Origin: Nocardiopsis alkaliphila YIM 80379
GTDB lineage: Bacteria; Actinomycetota; Actinomycetes; Streptosporangiales; Streptosporangiaceae
Direction of reading: 5' to 3'
NCBI RefSeq assembly: GCF_000341005.1
Contig: NZ_ANBD01000068.1
Coordinates: 1-32,633, forward strand
DNA length: 32,633 nt
Shown here: piece after piece, positions 1-10,243 of the stretch
How positions within the stretch are numbered: position 1 is the stretch's first letter
How the letters are laid out: the number at the start of each line of letters is the position of its first letter
The notes under the pieces: model-generated
What the model was told of the DNA's origin: nothing
The model's database searches: none
What the model saw: the letters and a program-made list of their open reading frames with translations, nothing else
Translations under genes and position numbers: made by a program

Positions 1-835
1 CCGAGACGGAGACCCCGGTGCGCAGACCACTGCGGTGCAACAGGTAGAGCAAGTCCTCGGTGGCGATGTTGCCGGTCGCGGCGGGCGCGAAGGGGCAGCC
101 CCCGAAACCACCCAGGCTGGAATCCAACACCCGCACCCCCGCCTCCACCGAGGCCAACGCGTTGGCGTAACCCGTGTTGCGGGTGTTGTGGAAGTGACAG
201 CGCAGCGTCCGCCCAGGCGCGGCCTCCTCGGTCAGCCTCAGCAGCTCACGGACCTGGAAGGGCACCCCGACCCCGATGGTGTCGGCCAACGCGATCTCCA
301 CCGCACCGGTGTCGGCGACCCGCCGCACCACCTCGGCGACCCGTTCGGGGGCCACCTCACCATCGAAGGGGCAGCCGAAGGCGGTCGAGATCGTGACGCT
401 GAGCGGCACTCCCGTGCCTTCCAAGGCCTTGTCCATGTCGACCAGGGAATCCAGCATCTCCTCGACCGTGCATCCCTGGTTGCGGACACAGAAGCCGTCG
501 GTGGCCGGAACCGCCACGTTCACCTCGGACACACCGGCCTCCAAGGCGCGGTCCAGGCCCCGCCTGTTGAGCGCCAACCCGATGAAGGACACCCCGGGTT
601 CGCGCCGGACGCCCGCCATGACCTCCTCGGCCCCGGCCATCTGCGGCACCCGCTTGGGGTTGACGAAGCTGACCGCCTCGATGCGCCGTACCCCGGTAGC
701 GACCGCCCGGTCGATCAGTTCGATCCGATCCTCGACCGACAGCACGGTGGACTCGTTCTGAAGACCATCGCGCGGCCCCACCTCCACGATCTCCACGTGC
801 TCGCCGCCCTCGGGCCCATGGTCGTTCGCGGTCAT
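1..835 (-). CDS. Hydroxymethylglutaryl-CoA lyase, 3' end cut by window edge
   Basis: Predicted to cleave 3-hydroxy-3-methylglutaryl-CoA into acetoacetate and acetyl-CoA, a cytoplasmic TIM-barrel step of leucine breakdown. About 278 residues are visible; the family is usually near 300, so only a short C-terminus is missing. Near the N-terminus is VGPRDGLQNE, the DRE-TIM metallolyase substrate and metal motif. Further on are NVAVPATDGF and then HFHNTRNTGYANAL, whose HxH binds metal. Near the visible end is GGFGGCPFAP, the HMG-CoA lyase active-site cysteine loop. The start is ATG at 835, with a purine-rich AGAGGG upstream. Homocitrate or isopropylmalate synthases share the barrel, but the GGCPFAP loop favours HMG-CoA lyase. 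It lies downstream of a GNAT gene, beyond a hairpin, so it is probably transcribed separately. Confidence 0.9.
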   Translation of the reverse strand, partial: MTANDHGPEGGEHVEIVEVGPRDGLQNESTVLSVEDRIELIDRAVATGVRRIEAVSFVNPKRVPQMAGAEEVMAGVRREPGVSFIGLALNRRGLDRALEAGVSEVNVAVPATDGFCVRNQGCTVEEMLDSLVDMDKALEGTGVPLSVTISTAFGCPFDGEVAPERVAEVVRRVADTGAVEIALADTIGVGVPFQVRELLRLTEEAAPGRTLRCHFHNTRNTGYANALASVEAGVRVLDSSLGGFGGCPFAPAATGNIATEDLLYLLHRSGLRTGVSVS

Positions 836-923
836 CGAATCCACCCTCTTTCACGCCCCGTCGCGCTGACGCGCCCAGGCTAGTGGAGGGTCGGAGTGGG
901 GTCCTTCAGCGGGTCGGGCCAGT

Positions 924-946
924 CCCCTCCTCCACGGGAGGAGGGG
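924..946 (-). terminator. Hairpin after the GNAT gene
   Basis: A perfect 10-bp stem, CCCCTCCTCC (924-933) pairing with GGAGGAGGGG (937-946), closes a 3-nt loop. It lies about 80 nt past the stop of the GNAT gene and 90 nt before the HMG-CoA lyase start, both on the minus strand. No T-run follows, as is common in high-GC actinobacteria. Its role as a terminator is inferred from position. Confidence 0.6.
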
Positions 947-1027
947 AAGGTCCTGGCCTGAAACCCTTGATGGTCTCGACTCGACTCCGGGAAGCCCACG
1001 GCTTCACCCACTTCGTGCCGCCCGCCG

Positions 1028-2023
1028 TCAGCGCAAGGCCAGGGCCGGGCGGATCTCCCAGGTCGTCCAGACCGGGCGGTAACCCATGCGATGCCAGAAG
1101 GGCCCCGACAAGGGGTTCATCGCCGCGTAGTTGAGCACGGACACCCCCACCCCATGGCTGTCCAGTGCTTGATGGGCCTGACTGACCAGGGCGGTACCGA
1201 TCCCATGACCACGCTCGGCGCCGGTCACCACTCCGTAGCCGATGTGCGCGATCGGACGCGCTCGGACCAGGGACCTGGCCCAGCGGGAACGCTCGGGCGG
1301 GGAGACCCACAGCAGACCGACCGCACGGCCACGGCGTTCGGCCAACCAGATCCACGAACGCGAACGATTCAGGGCCCGAGCCGCCACCTTACGGGTCTGT
1401 TCGGCGGTGTCGGGTTGCAGGAACACTCCACCGAAATGCTGTTCGTAACGGTGTTCCTCCATCAACAGGCCCACTACCTGGGTCAGGTCGCTGATGTCGG
1501 CCAGCCGGATCGCCACGTCACGCGGAGGCAGTGAGGGCGGCACCCCTCGACGGCGTTGACGAGCCGCGAGCACCGTGTAGGGCTGTAGACCATGGCGTTG
1601 CAGCGGGATGATCCCCGCCACGTCCCGGGCGGGCCAGCTGACCAGGGCCGCCGACTCCGATCCGGTACCGGTCGGCAGATCCTCCAGCTGATCGCGCCAA
1701 CTGGTGAGCAGCGAGTCCAGGGCACGGGCCGGATCGGGGCCGCCCACGATGGGGGTGAGCCAGTGCTGGTCGGGCACGCCCCATATGCGGCCGACCTCGC
1801 CCGGCTGGTACCAGGTGTAGTGCATGCTGCCGGCGGCGACGGGACGGCCGTCCTCATCGCTGACGGTCAAAAGCGGGTAGGAATCGGGGGAGAAACCCAC
1901 GGGTTCGGGCAACAGGGGGTCCGACTCGGCCCAACGTTGGGCGGCCGAACGCACCAACGGGTCGAGTCCGATGTCGCCCCCGGGCGACTCATCATGTCGC
2001 ACCCGTGCGACATAACCGCTCAT
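1028..2023 (-). CDS. GNAT family N-acetyltransferase
   Basis: Predicted acetyl-CoA-dependent N-acetyltransferase of unknown substrate, 331 aa. The C-terminal half holds the GNAT core: a central beta strand followed by the pyrophosphate-binding loop ERGHGIGTALV (R/Q-x-x-G-x-G/A signature). It ends in NPLSGPFWHRMGYRP, which fits the GNAT beta-6/7 region with its Tyr. The N-terminal 170 residues look like a second, degenerate acetyltransferase-like domain without a visible pyrophosphate loop, which explains the double length. I chose ATG at 2023 because GGGGAGGGGTGG lies just upstream. The open frame continues to 2212, but that extension reads as low-complexity translated leader. The gene stands alone between a hairpin at 924-946 and a 381-bp gap. 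Confidence 0.82.
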   Translation of the reverse strand: MSGYVARVRHDESPGGDIGLDPLVRSAAQRWAESDPLLPEPVGFSPDSYPLLTVSDEDGRPVAAGSMHYTWYQPGEVGRIWGVPDQHWLTPIVGGPDPARALDSLLTSWRDQLEDLPTGTGSESAALVSWPARDVAGIIPLQRHGLQPYTVLAARQRRRGVPPSLPPRDVAIRLADISDLTQVVGLLMEEHRYEQHFGGVFLQPDTAEQTRKVAARALNRSRSWIWLAERRGRAVGLLWVSPPERSRWARSLVRARPIAHIGYGVVTGAERGHGIGTALVSQAHQALDSHGVGVSVLNYAAMNPLSGPFWHRMGYRPVWTTWEIRPALALR

Positions 2024-2404
2024 CCACCCCTCCCCTAGCGGGTCCTTGTCAAGCGAACACCCTCGGTCCCACCTCGCGTGGGCCGGACCGCGAGGTGCCA
2101 TCGCGTCGCCTTCCCACGGTCGTCGTGTCCATACCGTGGAAGGACGTACCTGTGCGATGGGGGACCAGAACGACCGTACCGCCTCATCGTGGTACAGGTA
2201 GACGGAAATCAAGAATCACGCCGATGCTCCGGCTCCTCCCGATTCCGTTCCCTCATACCCCGCGCGAGTGCGGATGAACGGGCACTACGGTAACGGATCG
2301 AAGATCACTCTCAGGTGGCGGGGCGGTGAATCCGACGGCACGAAGTCGTCTCCATCGCCAGGGCCGCACCCTGAGGAGGGAACGGCCGACGCCCGAGAGG
2401 TGGT
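2024..2404. other. Gene-free gap with an inverted repeat
   Basis: I see no convincing gene in these 381 bases. The gap lies between the GNAT start and the stop of the DUF3060 gene. It contains an inverted repeat, CACCTCGCG (2070-2078) and CGCGAGGTG (2089-2097), separated by 10 nt and about 50 nt upstream of the GNAT start. That position suits an operator or a leader hairpin. The rest shows nothing I can name. Confidence 0.4.
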
Positions 2405-2854
2405 TCAGCCCTGAGCCTGGCCACCTTCGTGGACACTGGTGTTGCGCCCCTGGTTGATCACCTCGGGGTCGCCTCCCGCGAAGGAGATCTCGTTGTCCAC
2501 TCCCGCCAGGATGATCTTCTCGGCGCTGCCCACCTCGACCACCGACCCGCGTCCGGTCGCGCGTACCAGCCCACAGTCGCCGTCCAGGACCACCGTGGCG
2601 CGGTCCGCGGACACCACGACCTCTCGGTTCGCGCAGTCGATGCGAACGTCGGTCTCGTCGTCGATCACCAAGATCACCTCGTCGGTGAGAAGGTTGCCCT
2701 CGGGCTCGGTCGAGTCCTGCGCCGCGCCTTGACCCTGGCCTTGTTCTGGGGGCAGGTCGATGCCTCCGGAGGCCTCCCGGCCCATTCCACAGCCGATCAG
2801 CAGGGAGCCGAGCAACACCACACCGCCCATGGCCTTCAGCACCCGAGCACCCAT
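2405..2854 (-). CDS. DUF3060-type lipoprotein
   Basis: A small exported lipoprotein of 149 aa with unknown function. The N-terminus has a short basic region, a hydrophobic stretch and the lipobox LLIGC with the lipidated Cys near residue 22. A Gly/Gln/Glu-rich linker follows (about 25-55). The remainder is short beta-strand repeats of the DUF3060 kind, such as VVVSADRATVVLDGDCG and GSVVEVGSAEKIILAG. In that family the repeats are thought to form a small beta solenoid on the cell surface. I chose ATG at 2854 because GGGGGAG precedes it by a few bases; an in-frame start 10 codons upstream lacks this and would spoil the signal peptide. It lies downstream of uvrB, past a hairpin, so it is probably an independent unit. 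Confidence 0.75.
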   Translation of the reverse strand: MGARVLKAMGGVVLLGSLLIGCGMGREASGGIDLPPEQGQGQGAAQDSTEPEGNLLTDEVILVIDDETDVRIDCANREVVVSADRATVVLDGDCGLVRATGRGSVVEVGSAEKIILAGVDNEISFAGGDPEVINQGRNTSVHEGGQAQG

Positions 2855-2994
2855 GGAACTCCCCCAACGGAAAACGGCAATCACGACATAGCCCCTTGGC
2901 CGAACCCCAAGACTATGTCACGCGAAGGTAACCATGCGACCCAAGCGTTTTGCGATCGTTCCCCTTCCGAGACCCACAGGGGAGGTGAAAGCCA

Positions 2995-3023
2995 CCGAGG
3001 AGACGCGGAAGCCGCGCCCTCGG
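2995..3023 (-). terminator. Hairpin after uvrB
   Basis: CCGAGG (2995-3000) pairs with CCTCGG (3018-3023), and CGCGG (3004-3008) pairs with CCGCG (3012-3016), around a 3-nt loop and an asymmetric internal bulge. It begins 10 nt after the uvrB stop codon on the minus strand, which suits a U-tract-less terminator. Confidence 0.55.
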
Positions 3024-3033
3024 CGGCGATCGG

Positions 3034-5124
<2,091 letters not shown>

Positions 5125-5355
5125 TGCTACCCCATCTCCCCTCGAAGCCACGGACCGCCCGTCCGCACCCTCTCCCCAACGCTACAGACCGTCTACGACA
5201 TCCCTGGCCGAACCGACCCTCCCATCCCGGCACCCGCACCGCCGGGGCCAGGGAAGGCCTCCTCGCCGAACCTTTGTCGGATGCACTCGTTATCTTCGTC
5301 CCATCGCCCGCACCCGCTTCCCCGGCCTCCGGGCACTGATGACACCAAGGACCCC

Positions 5356-5967
5356 ATGGACACCTACGGCCTCACCTTTCCCGAAGACCTTCCCCCACTG
5401 GAGACTCTGTGGGCGCGCGCCGCCCTGGTCACCGTCCTGAGACCCGAGCTGCAACAGCAAGAAGACGGCCGAATCCACTACGACGACGGTGGCGGCAACG
5501 AATGGTGGCTGCTCCGTGTCGAAGGCGGGCGCGCTCTCCTCATCGGTCAGGACCACGAAGCCGACAGCGTCTTCGCGCACGAGGAGGGCGACCGGTTCGA
5601 GGACGGACCCGACTGGCTGCCCTGGGACTGGATGCTCGACCTGGAGGCCGAGGAGAACATCGGCTTCGCCTACTGGTGGGACGGGCACCGCTGGGCGCAC
5701 ACCCCCTACCCGGAGGACGTGAGCACGGACGGAGTGGGCCTGCTCCTTTCCCACCTGTTCGACGTGGACGATCCGACCACGTGGCTCGACGAGGAGGACC
5801 CCGAGCCCGCCCTGGCCCGATTCCTCTCCGAGGCACTGCACGCGGCCCGATCCCGCGAACTGACCAAGGAACGGCTCGCCCCCCCTGGTGCCCCTCCTCC
5901 CCCGCCTGGAGGACCCCGCCACGGCGATGACCACCGCATCCGCCTTGGGGCTGACTCCCGGCAGTAG
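5356..5967 (+). CDS. Unrecognised acidic Trp-rich protein (possible 5' part of a split gene)
   Basis: I do not recognise the family. The frame encodes 203 aa, acidic and rich in Trp, with no signal peptide or membrane segment, so it is probably cytoplasmic. Marks that could help a profile search are HYDDGGGNEWWLLRVEGGRA (about 35-55), LPWDWMLDLEAEENIGFAYW (about 90-110) and many Asp-Glu pairs after residue 130. From about 5879 the frame becomes a Pro/Gly run with A/T-ending codons (APPGAPPPPPGG), whereas the +1 frame continues with GC-rich third positions into the next ORF. A run of seven C (5879-5885) marks the switch. It may therefore be the N-terminal part of one longer protein ending at 7000. 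It is divergent from uvrB. Confidence 0.6.
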   Translation: MDTYGLTFPEDLPPLETLWARAALVTVLRPELQQQEDGRIHYDDGGGNEWWLLRVEGGRALLIGQDHEADSVFAHEEGDRFEDGPDWLPWDWMLDLEAEENIGFAYWWDGHRWAHTPYPEDVSTDGVGLLLSHLFDVDDPTTWLDEEDPEPALARFLSEALHAARSRELTKERLAPPGAPPPPPGGPRHGDDHRIRLGADSRQ

Positions 5968-7000
5968 CCCCACCCTCCACCCCAGCGGTCACCGCAGACC
6001 CCTGCGCCCGGACATGATCGGAGGCTTCGGGAACGAGCGGGACCTACGTCTGGGGGACACCCTGCGCCGTACCGAGGAAATCCCGGGCCGCCCCACACCC
6101 GAGGACGGCCCCGAACTGGCCCGCCTGGTGGACTGGGCCCGGCGTGAGCGGTCGGGACCCGACGGGCGCGCGATCCTGGTCCACGACGCCGTCACCGCCG
6201 ACTGGCCCTCCGTCCCCCCAGGCCGAGAGCTTTCCGAGGAGCAGGCACTCTGGCGATCCCTGGTCGAGGCCGAGTCCCACCCCGAGCACGGTGGCTGGCT
6301 CTACGCTCGGCTGGAGGTCACCGAAGACGGCCACACGCTCCAGCGCGCCTACGACCACTGGCCACGCTGGTGGAGTGAGCACGCCGAACGCGTCGGTGCC
6401 ACCGGGCTCCTGCATTACGGCCTGGTGAGGTGGCTCCTCCAACGCGACCCACGCTGGCAACCCGCCTGGCTGTCCCAATGGCACTACGTGGACCCGCCCT
6501 TGACAGCGCCCGAGGGCTGGGACCAGCCCCATGGCCCAGAACCCGGATTCCCCTGGCGACCGCTGACGCCGACCGAACACGACGCCCTTCTCGGGGAACT
6601 ACGTGCGAGGATGGTCGACAGCGTCGAGGGTGAGTGGACGTCCCTGAGCCTGGAGGTACGGTGCCTGGTCGGGACCGCCGGAGCCGTGTTCCACGCGGTA
6701 CGCCCCCAGGGAGGGCGCGAACGCCTCACCGTCCCGGCCGGGATCACGCTCCCCGTGAATCGACTGCGCTCAGGCATGTACGAGCGCGGCACCGGCACCT
6801 GGTACCGCGCCATCTTCACCCTGCACCGTGACGGAGACGTGGAGACCGAATACGACCACGACACCGAACCCGACTTCGGCCGCCGTATCGCCGACCTCGA
6901 ATACCAACTGGACTTTCGGTACTTCCCACGCGAAGTCGCCCACCTCCCGGCGTGGATGCTCCACAGGATCGACCCGGACGCCTCGCACCACCCAGGGTGA
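5927..7000 (+). CDS. Unrecognised protein, possibly continuous with the upstream ORF
   Basis: Product of 357 aa from ATG at 5927, with GGAGG about 12 nt upstream; the open frame itself begins near 5885. No signal peptide or membrane helix is visible. The C-terminal 130 residues contain WYRAIFTLHRDGDVETEYDH and DFGRRIADLEYQLDFRYFP. This layout (a 'strand, DG, acidic strand, then final helix' arrangement) is faintly like YezG-type immunity proteins of polymorphic toxins. That is an impression only. The start overlaps the upstream ORF by 41 nt. It converges with coaE, with only 7 nt between stops. Either this is a separate, translationally coupled gene, or it is the 3' part of a gene interrupted at the C7 run. 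Confidence 0.6.
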   Translation: MTTASALGLTPGSSPTLHPSGHRRPLRPDMIGGFGNERDLRLGDTLRRTEEIPGRPTPEDGPELARLVDWARRERSGPDGRAILVHDAVTADWPSVPPGRELSEEQALWRSLVEAESHPEHGGWLYARLEVTEDGHTLQRAYDHWPRWWSEHAERVGATGLLHYGLVRWLLQRDPRWQPAWLSQWHYVDPPLTAPEGWDQPHGPEPGFPWRPLTPTEHDALLGELRARMVDSVEGEWTSLSLEVRCLVGTAGAVFHAVRPQGGRERLTVPAGITLPVNRLRSGMYERGTGTWYRAIFTLHRDGDVETEYDHDTEPDFGRRIADLEYQLDFRYFPREVAHLPAWMLHRIDPDASHHPG

Positions 7001-7007
7001 GCGATCC

Positions 7008-7610
7008 CTATCGGGCGTGCTCCACGAGTTCGTTCCACAGCTCCTGGACCCGGCGCGCCAGGTCCTGCCGGGTCCCGGAGTTGTCCACCACGAAGTCGGC
7101 CGCGGCCAACCGGGTCTCCCGGTCGGCCTGGGCGGCGATCCGGGCGCGCACCTGTTCACGAGGCATGCCCCGATCACGGGAGACCCGTTCCACCCGTACC
7201 TCGTCGGGGGTGTCGACCACGACCACCACGTCGTAGAGCGACTCCAGCCCGTTCTCGACCAGCAAAGGAACGTCGTAGACCACGATCTCGGCGTTGGAGG
7301 CCAGAGCCTCCTCCATCAGCCGACCGCTGCGTTCGCCCACCTTCGGGTGGATGATGGCGTTGAGACGAGCCAGCCGGGACTCGTCGGCGAACACCAACTC
7401 GCCCAGTCGGGGCCGGTCCAGCCGTCCCTCGGGGGTGAGCACCTGCTCACCGAACTCGGCCACGACCTCGGCCAACCCGGGTGTTCCCGGCTCGACCACT
7501 TCCCGGGCGATGGCGTCCGCGTCGATGACCACCGCTCCATACGAGGCCAAAGCGGCCGAGACCGCGCTCTTACCCGAACCGATCCCACCGGTGAGTCCCA
7601 CTTTCAGCAT
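7008..7610 (-). CDS. coaE: Dephospho-CoA kinase
   Basis: Catalyses the last step of coenzyme A synthesis, ATP-dependent phosphorylation of the 3'-hydroxyl of dephospho-CoA. The product is 200 aa, the size of a single-domain enzyme. The N-terminus [15 protein letters not shown] holds the P-loop (GGIGSGKS, about 8-15). [13 protein letters not shown] fits the conserved substrate-binding Asp region, and IIHPKV and [10 protein letters not shown] are typical of the family. Some actinobacterial CoaE proteins carry a C-terminal UPF0157 domain; it is absent here. I used ATG at 7610, with AGGG upstream, rather than TTG at 7616. It lies 33 nt downstream of a GNAT gene on the same strand, in the familiar rpsA-GNAT-coaE neighbourhood. 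Confidence 0.95.
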   Translation of the reverse strand: MLKVGLTGGIGSGKSAVSAALASYGAVVIDADAIAREVVEPGTPGLAEVVAEFGEQVLTPEGRLDRPRLGELVFADESRLARLNAIIHPKVGERSGRLMEEALASNAEIVVYDVPLLVENGLESLYDVVVVVDTPDEVRVERVSRDRGMPREQVRARIAAQADRETRLAAADFVVDNSGTRQDLARRVQELWNELVEHAR

Positions 7611-7643
7611 GGGCAAAACCCTAGAGGTCCTACGGGCACGACG

Positions 7644-8141
7644 TCACATCGGCCCTGTGGGCACCTGGTCCAACTCCTTGCGCATGTGCACCATCACCAG
7701 ATGCTCGGCGACACGCTCCCGATGCGTCTCGGCGTATCCGAGCCTGCGGTAGAGCCGCTGGTTGTCGGGGCTCTGCGCACCCGTGAACAAGGTCAACGCC
7801 GCCAACTCGGGACGGCGTTCACGCAACTCGTCCTCGACCCGAGACAGCAGGGCCCTGGCGATGCCGCGACCACGCATGTCCGGGGCCACCACCAGGCGAC
7901 CGACCACCCCGGTGGTCTCGGTGACTCCGGCACGCACCGACCCGACCACCCGATGTCCGACCACCGCTTTGAGTACGAGGGCGTCATCGTCGACGAGCAG
8001 CCTCTCGATCCGGGACAGGCCCTCGGTGAGCGCCAGGATGAACGGATCCCCATAGGCCTGGGCCTCGTCGACGTAGGCGGCGCGTTGGAGGGTGAAGATC
8101 TCCCCCGCGTCCTCGGGGATGGCCGGGTGGATTTCGAACAC
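7644..8141 (-). CDS. GNAT family N-acetyltransferase
   Basis: Single-domain GNAT of 165 aa, substrate unknown. It begins VFEIHPAIPEDAGEIFTLQR, a normal GNAT first strand and helix. The acetyl-CoA pyrophosphate loop is VVAPDMRGRGIARALL, and NQRLYRRLGYAET near the C-terminus supplies the conserved Tyr region. Translation is most likely from GTG at 8141, since GGAGG lies 4 nt upstream; the longer open frame to 8510 runs through the rpsA terminator hairpin and is not credible. It sits between rpsA and coaE, probably co-transcribed with coaE. Confidence 0.85.
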   Translation of the reverse strand: MFEIHPAIPEDAGEIFTLQRAAYVDEAQAYGDPFILALTEGLSRIERLLVDDDALVLKAVVGHRVVGSVRAGVTETTGVVGRLVVAPDMRGRGIARALLSRVEDELRERRPELAALTLFTGAQSPDNQRLYRRLGYAETHRERVAEHLVMVHMRKELDQVPTGPM

Positions 8142-8265
8142 GTCGCCTCCTTGAACGGGTTCCCACTCCAGGAACACATCAAGCACCCTGGTGAGTGCTT
8201 CGGTGTTGCTTTTCTCCTCCGCGGAATCTCGCCGTCCGCGGCACGTGCCGGCCCGCCCGCACGGC

Positions 8266-8302
8266 GAGGGGCCGCCTCCACCCATGGTGGAGACGGCCCC
8301 TC
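8266..8302 (-). terminator. Strong hairpin terminator of rpsA
   Basis: GAGGGGCCG (8266-8274) pairs with CGGCCCCTC (8294-8302), and CTCCACC (8276-8282) pairs with GGTGGAG (8286-8292). One C-A mismatch interrupts the stem and the loop is 3 nt, giving a stem of 16 pairs plus the mismatch. It lies 36 nt past the rpsA stop. Confidence 0.8.
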
Positions 8303-8337
8303 GAAGCATCACTCGGGCCGGAGCCCGGCGAAGAGGC

Positions 8338-9831
8338 CTAGGCCTCGCCGCCCGCGAGCTTCTCGCGCAGGGCGGCCAAGGCCTCGTCCGAGGCCAGGGC
8401 GCCGCTACCGGCGGAGTCGGAACCGGTCGAACCGGAACCCTGACCGCTCTCGGTGTACTCCTCGGTCTCCTCCGGAGCAGGAGCGTTGGCGGCGTCGGCC
8501 TCGGCCGCACGCGCCTCCTCGACCTGCTTGCGGTGAGCCTCGAAGCGGGCCTGCGCCTCGGCGTAGCTGCGCTCCCACTCGTCCCGCTGAGCCTCGAAGC
8601 CTTCGAGCCATTCGCCGGACTCGGGGTCGAAGCCCTCGGGGTACTTGTAGTTGCCCTGCTCGTCGTAGTCCGCGGCCATGCCGTACAGGGTGGGGTCGAA
8701 GTCCACCTGGTCGGGCGAGACGGCCTCGTTGGCCTGCTTCAGCGACAGGCTGATACGGCGACGCTCGAGGTCGATGTCGATGATCTTGACGAAGATCTCG
8801 GTGCCGACCTGGACGACCTGCTCGGGCACCTCCACGTGGCGCTCGGCCAGCTCGGAGATGTGGACCAGACCCTCGATGCCCTCTTCGACGCGCACGAACG
8901 CACCGAAGGGGACCAGCTTGGTGACCTTGCCGGGAACGACCTGGCCGATCTGGTGGGTCCGGGCGAACTGCTGCCACGGGTCTTCCTGGGTCGCCTTGAG
9001 CGACAGGGAGACGCGCTCGCGCTCCATGTCCACGTCGAGAACCTCGACGGTGACCTCCTGGCCGACCTCGACGACCTCGCTCGGGTGGTCGATGTGCTTC
9101 CAGGAGAGCTCGGAGACGTGCACCAGGCCGTCGACGCCGCCCAGGTCCACGAAGGCACCGAAGTTGACGATCGAGGAGACGACGCCCTTGCGGATCTGAC
9201 CCTTCTGCAGGGTGTTGAGGAACGTCTGGCGAACCTCGGACTGGGTCTGCTCGAGCCAGGCGCGGCGGGACAGGACCACGTTGTTGCGGTTCTTGTCCAG
9301 CTCGATGATCTTGGCCTCGAGCTCACGGCCCACGTAGGGCTGCAGGTCGCGAACACGCCGCATCTCGACCAGGGAAGCGGGCAGGAAGCCGCGCAGGCCG
9401 ATGTCGAGGATGAGACCACCCTTGACGACCTCGATGACGGTGCCGGTGACGACGCCGTCCTCTTCCTTGATCTTCTCGATCGTGCCCCAGGCCCGCTCGT
9501 ACTGAGCACGCTTCTTGGACAGGATCAGACGGCCTTCCTTGTCCTCCTTCTGGAGGACGAGGGCTTCGACCTGGTCGCCGACGGCAACCACTTCACCGGG
9601 GTCGACGTCGTGCTTGATCGACAGTTCCCGAGAGGGGATGACACCCTCGGTCTTGTAGCCGATGTCGAGCAAGACCTCGTCTCGATCGACCTTCACGATG
9701 GTGCCCTCGACGATGTCACCGTCGTTGAAGTACTTGATGGTCTCGTCGATCGCTGCGAGGAAGGCTTCCTCGGACCCGATGTCGTCGACCGCTACCTGGG
9801 GTGTCGAGGTGGCCTCGGTGCTGCTCGTCAT
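8338..9831 (-). CDS. rpsA: 30S ribosomal protein S1
   Basis: mRNA-binding protein of the small ribosomal subunit, 497 aa. It has four S1 (OB-fold) repeats in tandem, roughly residues 39-109, 126-190, 208-276 and 293-362, each with a DxG...VEG(L/V)VH(V/I)SELS-like signature, for example GVDGLVHVSELSW and GIEGLVHISELAE. The C-terminal 135 residues are an acidic, Ala/Glu/Ser/Gly-rich tail. Four repeats, rather than six as in E. coli, is normal for actinobacteria. ATG at 9831 is supported by the usual MTSS start; the open frame to 10029 is translated leader. The gene has its own promoter (10050-10078) and terminator, giving a monocistronic transcript with an approximately 210-nt leader. Confidence 0.96.
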   Translation of the reverse strand: MTSSTEATSTPQVAVDDIGSEEAFLAAIDETIKYFNDGDIVEGTIVKVDRDEVLLDIGYKTEGVIPSRELSIKHDVDPGEVVAVGDQVEALVLQKEDKEGRLILSKKRAQYERAWGTIEKIKEEDGVVTGTVIEVVKGGLILDIGLRGFLPASLVEMRRVRDLQPYVGRELEAKIIELDKNRNNVVLSRRAWLEQTQSEVRQTFLNTLQKGQIRKGVVSSIVNFGAFVDLGGVDGLVHVSELSWKHIDHPSEVVEVGQEVTVEVLDVDMERERVSLSLKATQEDPWQQFARTHQIGQVVPGKVTKLVPFGAFVRVEEGIEGLVHISELAERHVEVPEQVVQVGTEIFVKIIDIDLERRRISLSLKQANEAVSPDQVDFDPTLYGMAADYDEQGNYKYPEGFDPESGEWLEGFEAQRDEWERSYAEAQARFEAHRKQVEEARAAEADAANAPAPEETEEYTESGQGSGSTGSDSAGSGALASDEALAALREKLAGGEA

Positions 9832-10243
9832 TTGTGGGTGGACTCCGGATACGGACAGGTTCAGAAAATGGGCACGCTGGGGGTTCGGGCTTTCGATCCG
9901 TCGTCCAGAAGCAAGAGGCAGGGTCACATGTACGGGACGAGCCGTCCGTGACCGCGACTTACCGGGTCCAGAGTGGTGACCGAGGCGGTGCAACCCTTCG
10001 CCTCCACCGGAGACGACAGACGCCCGCACGAACCCACAACGCTGAGCCCAGAGTATGAGACATGGGCGTCCTGGTCAATCGGAACCCAGGGCTGCCAACC
10101 CGACGAAGGGCATAACGGCCGCAATTTACCCGAGTGTGGCGCTGAAGATCAACTGGGCTCCACCGCACGTCCCCCGGGGTACCAACGGGCGGCTCAGGCG
10201 GTCCGACGCCTTCACCGCTCGTTCAAAGGAACGCGGGGTCCGT
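9832..10243 (-). other. rpsA leader and intergenic gap
   Basis: This 412-nt stretch without a gene separates rpsA from the ArfB-like gene. It holds the rpsA promoter at 10050-10078. From the expected start near 10043 the transcript would have about 210 untranslated nucleotides before the rpsA ATG. I could not define a specific leader structure or a known riboswitch. I see no confident terminator for the polA-ArfB unit at the high-coordinate end. Confidence 0.5.
10050..10078 (-). promoter_or_regulatory. Housekeeping-type promoter of rpsA
   Basis: On the minus strand, TTGACC (-35, 10073-10078), a spacer of exactly 17 nt, and TACTCT (-10, 10050-10055). Transcription would begin near 10043. It is the best sigma-70-type promoter match I found in the window, and it lies upstream of a highly expressed gene. 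Confidence 0.75.

Noticed and set aside
5125-5355. LexA (SOS) box in front of uvrB
   Set aside because: I looked for GAAC-N4-GTTC in the intergenic region and found only single GAAC half-sites.
5927-7000. YezG-type immunity protein
   Set aside because: The resemblance is limited to one DG-containing strand region and no toxin gene is adjacent, so I left the function open.
6828-8753. Long plus-strand open frame across coaE, the GNAT and the end of rpsA
   Set aside because: It runs antisense through three clear genes and a terminator, and lacks any domain-like sequence.
8191-9951. 586-codon plus-strand open frame opposite rpsA
   Set aside because: Acidic Leu/Val/Asp pattern typical of the antisense of a high-GC gene; rpsA on the minus strand is certain.
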